Part shown: piece by piece, positions 61,462 to 64,000 of the stretch
Position numbering within the stretch: position 1 is the first letter of the stretch
How the letters are laid out: each line of letters opens with the position of its first letter
NCBI RefSeq assembly: GCF_005116655.2
Contig: NZ_CP050698.1
Coordinates: forward strand, 310,001-374,000
DNA from: Desulfosediminicola flagellatus
Lineage (GTDB): Bacteria; Desulfobacterota; Desulfobulbia; Desulfobulbales; Desulfocapsaceae
Length of the DNA stretch: 64,000 bases
Direction of reading: 5' to 3'
Program-made: the position numbers and the translations under genes
Notes under the pieces: generated by a model
Database searches by the model: none
Seen by the model: the letters and a program-made list of their open reading frames with translations, nothing else
What the model was told of the DNA's origin: nothing

Positions 61462-64000
61462 TCATAGCGGATAGTTCTCTTGTATATATGCAATTTCTTC
61501 TTCTTTTGAAGTTACTTTACCGTCAAGGCGCATATCCAGCAGGTCGTTGAGCATTGTCCTGAATGTTGGTCCAGGCTGATATCCCATTGCCATGAGATCG
61601 CGACCCGCAATGAGTGTTTTGGTCTGGCGGAGATCGGTGACATAGTTGGAAACAGCTTTCTTTACATCGCTTTTTCTGGCGATTGATATCATGTAGAGCA
61701 GCCCTTCTATATCGAGTTCCTGGAGTAACCAGTAAATCTCACTGTTGCTGAGAACGCTCCTGCGGGCAAGCAGATTGGCAGCTTTGTCAGCGTGCATTTT
61801 TTGTATAATCAGCGTTTCTGCAGTTTTCGGATGAACAAGAAAGCGCTTGCAGAAGGCTTCAAGCACATCTATTTGTGACCTTCCCATGATTGCGAGCAGA
61901 TAGACCATCCAGGTAGAACATTCCTCTTTGAGGTAGAGCAATTTATACCAAGAAATCGCCCGCTGAGCCTGTTGCAGAATATGGTGAAATCTCCGATCAA
62001 TCTTCAGATGTGGTCTGAGATCAGGCCAGAGGAACTGGAACAGGTTGAATTCAGCCAACCGTTCAATGGCTGGAATGGGGTTTTCTTCTGAAAAAATCTG
62101 CCGTATTTCAGAAAATAGTCGTGTATCTGTGGCTTTGCCAAAAAGCTCCATCTTAACAGCATTACGTATGAGTCGTGCTGTATGGGGAGCAATGATGAAA
62201 TCCATACGTTTTTCAAATCTGATCGCCCTGAAAACTCTACTCGGGTCCTCAACAAAACTCAGGTTATGCAGAACCTTCACTTGCTTATGTTTGAGGTCAT
62301 TCTGGCAGTTGAAGAAATCAATTAATGTGCCAAAACTGGCTGGGTTGAGCTGAACAGCCATGGCATTGATAGTAAAATCGCGCCGATAGAGATCGAGCTT
62401 TATAGATGAAAGCTCTACAGTGGGAAGTGCTGCCGGATATTCGTAATATTCGAGTCTGGCTGTGGCAATATCTATCTTAAATCCATCAGGCATGAGAACC
62501 ATCGCCGTTGCGAAACGCTCGTGGGTACGGTATCTGCCGTTAAGTCGACCTGAGAGATGTTTGGCAAAGAGAATACCGTCACCTTCTACGACGATATCAA
62601 GATCCAAATTACGTTTTTTGAGTAACAGATCACGAACAAAACCACCGACAGCATAAGCGTTAAAGCCAACCTGGTCAGCCACTTCACCGATAACCTGAAG
62701 CAGCTCAATCATCTGTTTTGTGAGACAATCTATAATCAGGCTGTTGAGGTTACGCTTTCTTTCAAGAGACGGATATTCCGTTTCGTGGAGAAGATTTTTC
62801 GGCAGATGGGCGGGATCGTTAACCAGATGGTTGAGTAAATCTGTACGGGTGATGACACCTTCAAGTTTGCCATCCTGCAGAATCGGAATGAGTCTTTGCC
62901 GATTCTCGATGATCAGTTCCTGAATATCGGAAAGTGTTGCATTGAGTGAAAGAAAATCGATATCAGTCGACATGTATTCCCCCACCTGCAGATTTCCGAG
63001 GTCATGGTGAACTGACTTTTCGATAACCTGTCTGGTTATGATACCGACAATATTCAGAAATGGGTCGCCTGTCTTACGGCTGGCAGCGGATGCTTCTACT
63101 GGGACCGAGTTTATTGAGTAGCGATTAAGTAAGGTCTGGGCATTTTCGAGGGTGATATCAGCAGGTATGGTTATTGCCGGAGTAGACATTAATTCGCGGG
63201 CAATAGGTTGCGGGCGCACATGTCTGTGCAGTATTTGAATGAGTTTTTCATGTGCTTCGATCAGCGTCATGTCTTTTACTGTTGCAGAAGCCGCTGTGGC
63301 ATGGCCGCCGCCACCCATATCGCGGGCAATGACACCTACATTGATATCCGGGATTCTGCTTCTTGCAATAAGATAGATACGTCCGGCCATAGAGATAAGC
63401 GCAAAGAGTGTATCAAGGTTCTCCATCGCCATAAATCGACGAACAATGAGTGCAAAATCATCTACATAGTCAGTAAGAGAGTGGGTCACCACCACAATGG
63501 GAATAGATTGAATTGTGTATTGAGTGGCGGTCTTCATCAGATCGTGCAGCAATTGAACCTGCATGGTAGTTAGTTCGTAGGTGATGAACTGTGACACGAT
63601 GTCGAGTTTGGCACCTTTTCGTACGAGCCAGGCTGCAGCTTCCAGATCTTCTGGGGTGGTGGTGAGGTGAGTCAGTGAGCCCGTATCTTCATAAATACCC
63701 AGGCAGAGAATGGTTGCTTCTTCAGGAGTGATATCAATTTCCCGTTCGCGCAGGAGCTGGGTAAAGATGGTTGAAGTGGCTCCAAAATCTTTGACGACTT
63801 CAACTGTTCCCTCAAGATCACCTGGGCTCATCGGGTGATGATCGTAGATATGTATTTGGGTTTTACCATTATTGATACACTTGGCAAAGGCGCCGAGTCG
63901 GTCAGATGATCGGGTATCAACAATGATAAGTGTCTCAATTTTATCGATATCAATGGTTTTTAATTTTTGAAAATCATAGCGGTACAGTAGGGTTTGAGAA
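61462..64000 (-). CDS. DHH - CBS - CBS - poly(A) polymerase-type protein (5' end outside)
   Basis: At least 845 residues; the frame is open to the window edge, so the start lies beyond 64000. The DHH phosphoesterase part has 'IIVDTRSSDRLG' and 'IHIYDHHPMSPGDL' (about 63800-63920) and a DHHA1-type 'DMGGGGHATAAS' (about 63300). Two CBS domains follow (about 63190-62815). The C-terminal half is a class II CCA-adding/poly(A) polymerase head: 'YAVGGFVRDLLL', 'NLDLDIVVEGDG' and 'RRDFTINAMA'. This layout is typical of A-adding tRNA nucleotidyltransferases in Desulfobacterota and Aquificae. It may add A to tRNA 3' ends, with nucleotide sensing by CBS. Confidence 0.93.
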   Translation of the reverse strand, partial: SQTLLYRYDFQKLKTIDIDKIETLIIVDTRSSDRLGAFAKCINNGKTQIHIYDHHPMSPGDLEGTVEVVKDFGATSTIFTQLLREREIDITPEEATILCLGIYEDTGSLTHLTTTPEDLEAAAWLVRKGAKLDIVSQFITYELTTMQVQLLHDLMKTATQYTIQSIPIVVVTHSLTDYVDDFALIVRRFMAMENLDTLFALISMAGRIYLIARSRIPDINVGVIARDMGGGGHATAASATVKDMTLIEAHEKLIQILHRHVRPQPIARELMSTPAITIPADITLENAQTLLNRYSINSVPVEASAASRKTGDPFLNIVGIITRQVIEKSVHHDLGNLQVGEYMSTDIDFLSLNATLSDIQELIIENRQRLIPILQDGKLEGVITRTDLLNHLVNDPAHLPKNLLHETEYPSLERKRNLNSLIIDCLTKQMIELLQVIGEVADQVGFNAYAVGGFVRDLLLKKRNLDLDIVVEGDGILFAKHLSGRLNGRYRTHERFATAMVLMPDGFKIDIATARLEYYEYPAALPTVELSSIKLDLYRRDFTINAMAVQLNPASFGTLIDFFNCQNDLKHKQVKVLHNLSFVEDPSRVFRAIRFEKRMDFIIAPHTARLIRNAVKMELFGKATDTRLFSEIRQIFSEENPIPAIERLAEFNLFQFLWPDLRPHLKIDRRFHHILQQAQRAISWYKLLYLKEECSTWMVYLLAIMGRSQIDVLEAFCKRFLVHPKTAETLIIQKMHADKAANLLARRSVLSNSEIYWLLQELDIEGLLYMISIARKSDVKKAVSNYVTDLRQTKTLIAGRDLMAMGYQPGPTFRTMLNDLLDMRLDGKVTSKEEEIAYIQENYPL

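Overview
The window reads as chromosomal DNA of an anaerobic Desulfobacterota bacterium, most likely a sulfate- or sulfur-metabolising member of the Desulfobulbales. The evidence is a complete Rnf operon with a multihaem cytochrome, an orange-protein-type cluster (two MinD-like ATPases with ferredoxin inserts and NifX-like proteins under a sigma-54 activator), selenium metabolism genes (yedF, selD), and many Fe-S and haem proteins. The placement is inferred from gene content only.

Layout. 1-5.1 kb: the end of a GGDEF protein, a two-gene HEAT-repeat/membrane unit, an intact IS4-family element (1114-2438) with perfect inverted repeats and a 9-bp target duplication, a small MITE-like repeat, an outer-membrane-type protein and a periplasmic binding protein. 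5.2-13 kb: an MdlAB-like heterodimeric ABC exporter, divergent from a ybbA-ybbP-tesA group. 13-18.8 kb: a PAS/AAA+/Fis sigma-54 activator, a strong -24/-12 promoter, a glycine-rich small protein, a degenerate receiver, two Fe-S MinD-type ATPases, two NifX/orange-protein-like proteins, then a NifU-like scaffold that has lost its cluster-binding cysteines behind a second sigma-54-like promoter. 19.4-33.7 kb: housekeeping and accessory genes (group II PLP decarboxylase, DUF2058, helicase, typA plus a 31-aa membrane peptide, Nudix, HAD, panE, an OB-fold periplasmic protein, SGNH hydrolase, glgX, an Lcl/DUF1566 protein).

34-42.3 kb: a DUF6172 gene, a second MITE-like copy, and the minus-strand operon zinc ribbon - hexahaem cytochrome - rnfC-D-G-E-A-B. 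The last gene is a fusion of RnfB with a GltD-type FAD/NAD(P)H oxidoreductase. 43-45 kb: yedF, and a selD whose active-site residue is an in-frame UGA followed by a SECIS-like hairpin, so selD is extended here from the ATG at 44869. 45.5-49.1 kb: a UshA-type nucleotidase, two small genes, a methyltransferase and a ferritin-like protein. 49.4-55.2 kb: a lexA - DUF72 - imuB-like - dnaE2 mutagenesis cassette with a DUF72 gene where imuA usually stands. 55.3-64 kb: a D,D-carboxypeptidase, an acyl-CoA synthetase, a chemoreceptor with cytoplasmic and apparently also periplasmic CZB-like motifs, a site-2 protease, and the 3' part of a DHH-CBS-CBS-poly(A) polymerase-type protein that runs off the window.

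Working picture: the Rnf complex with its cytochrome and fused FAD module probably couples ferredoxin, NAD(P)H and periplasmic cytochromes to the ion gradient. The orange-protein cluster is a sigma-54-controlled metallocluster system. The lexA cassette is an SOS-inducible error-prone repair unit. The most unusual points are the DUF72-for-imuA arrangement, the ligand-less NifU homologue, the RnfB fusion, the selenocysteine SelD and the dispersed terminal-inverted-repeat element.
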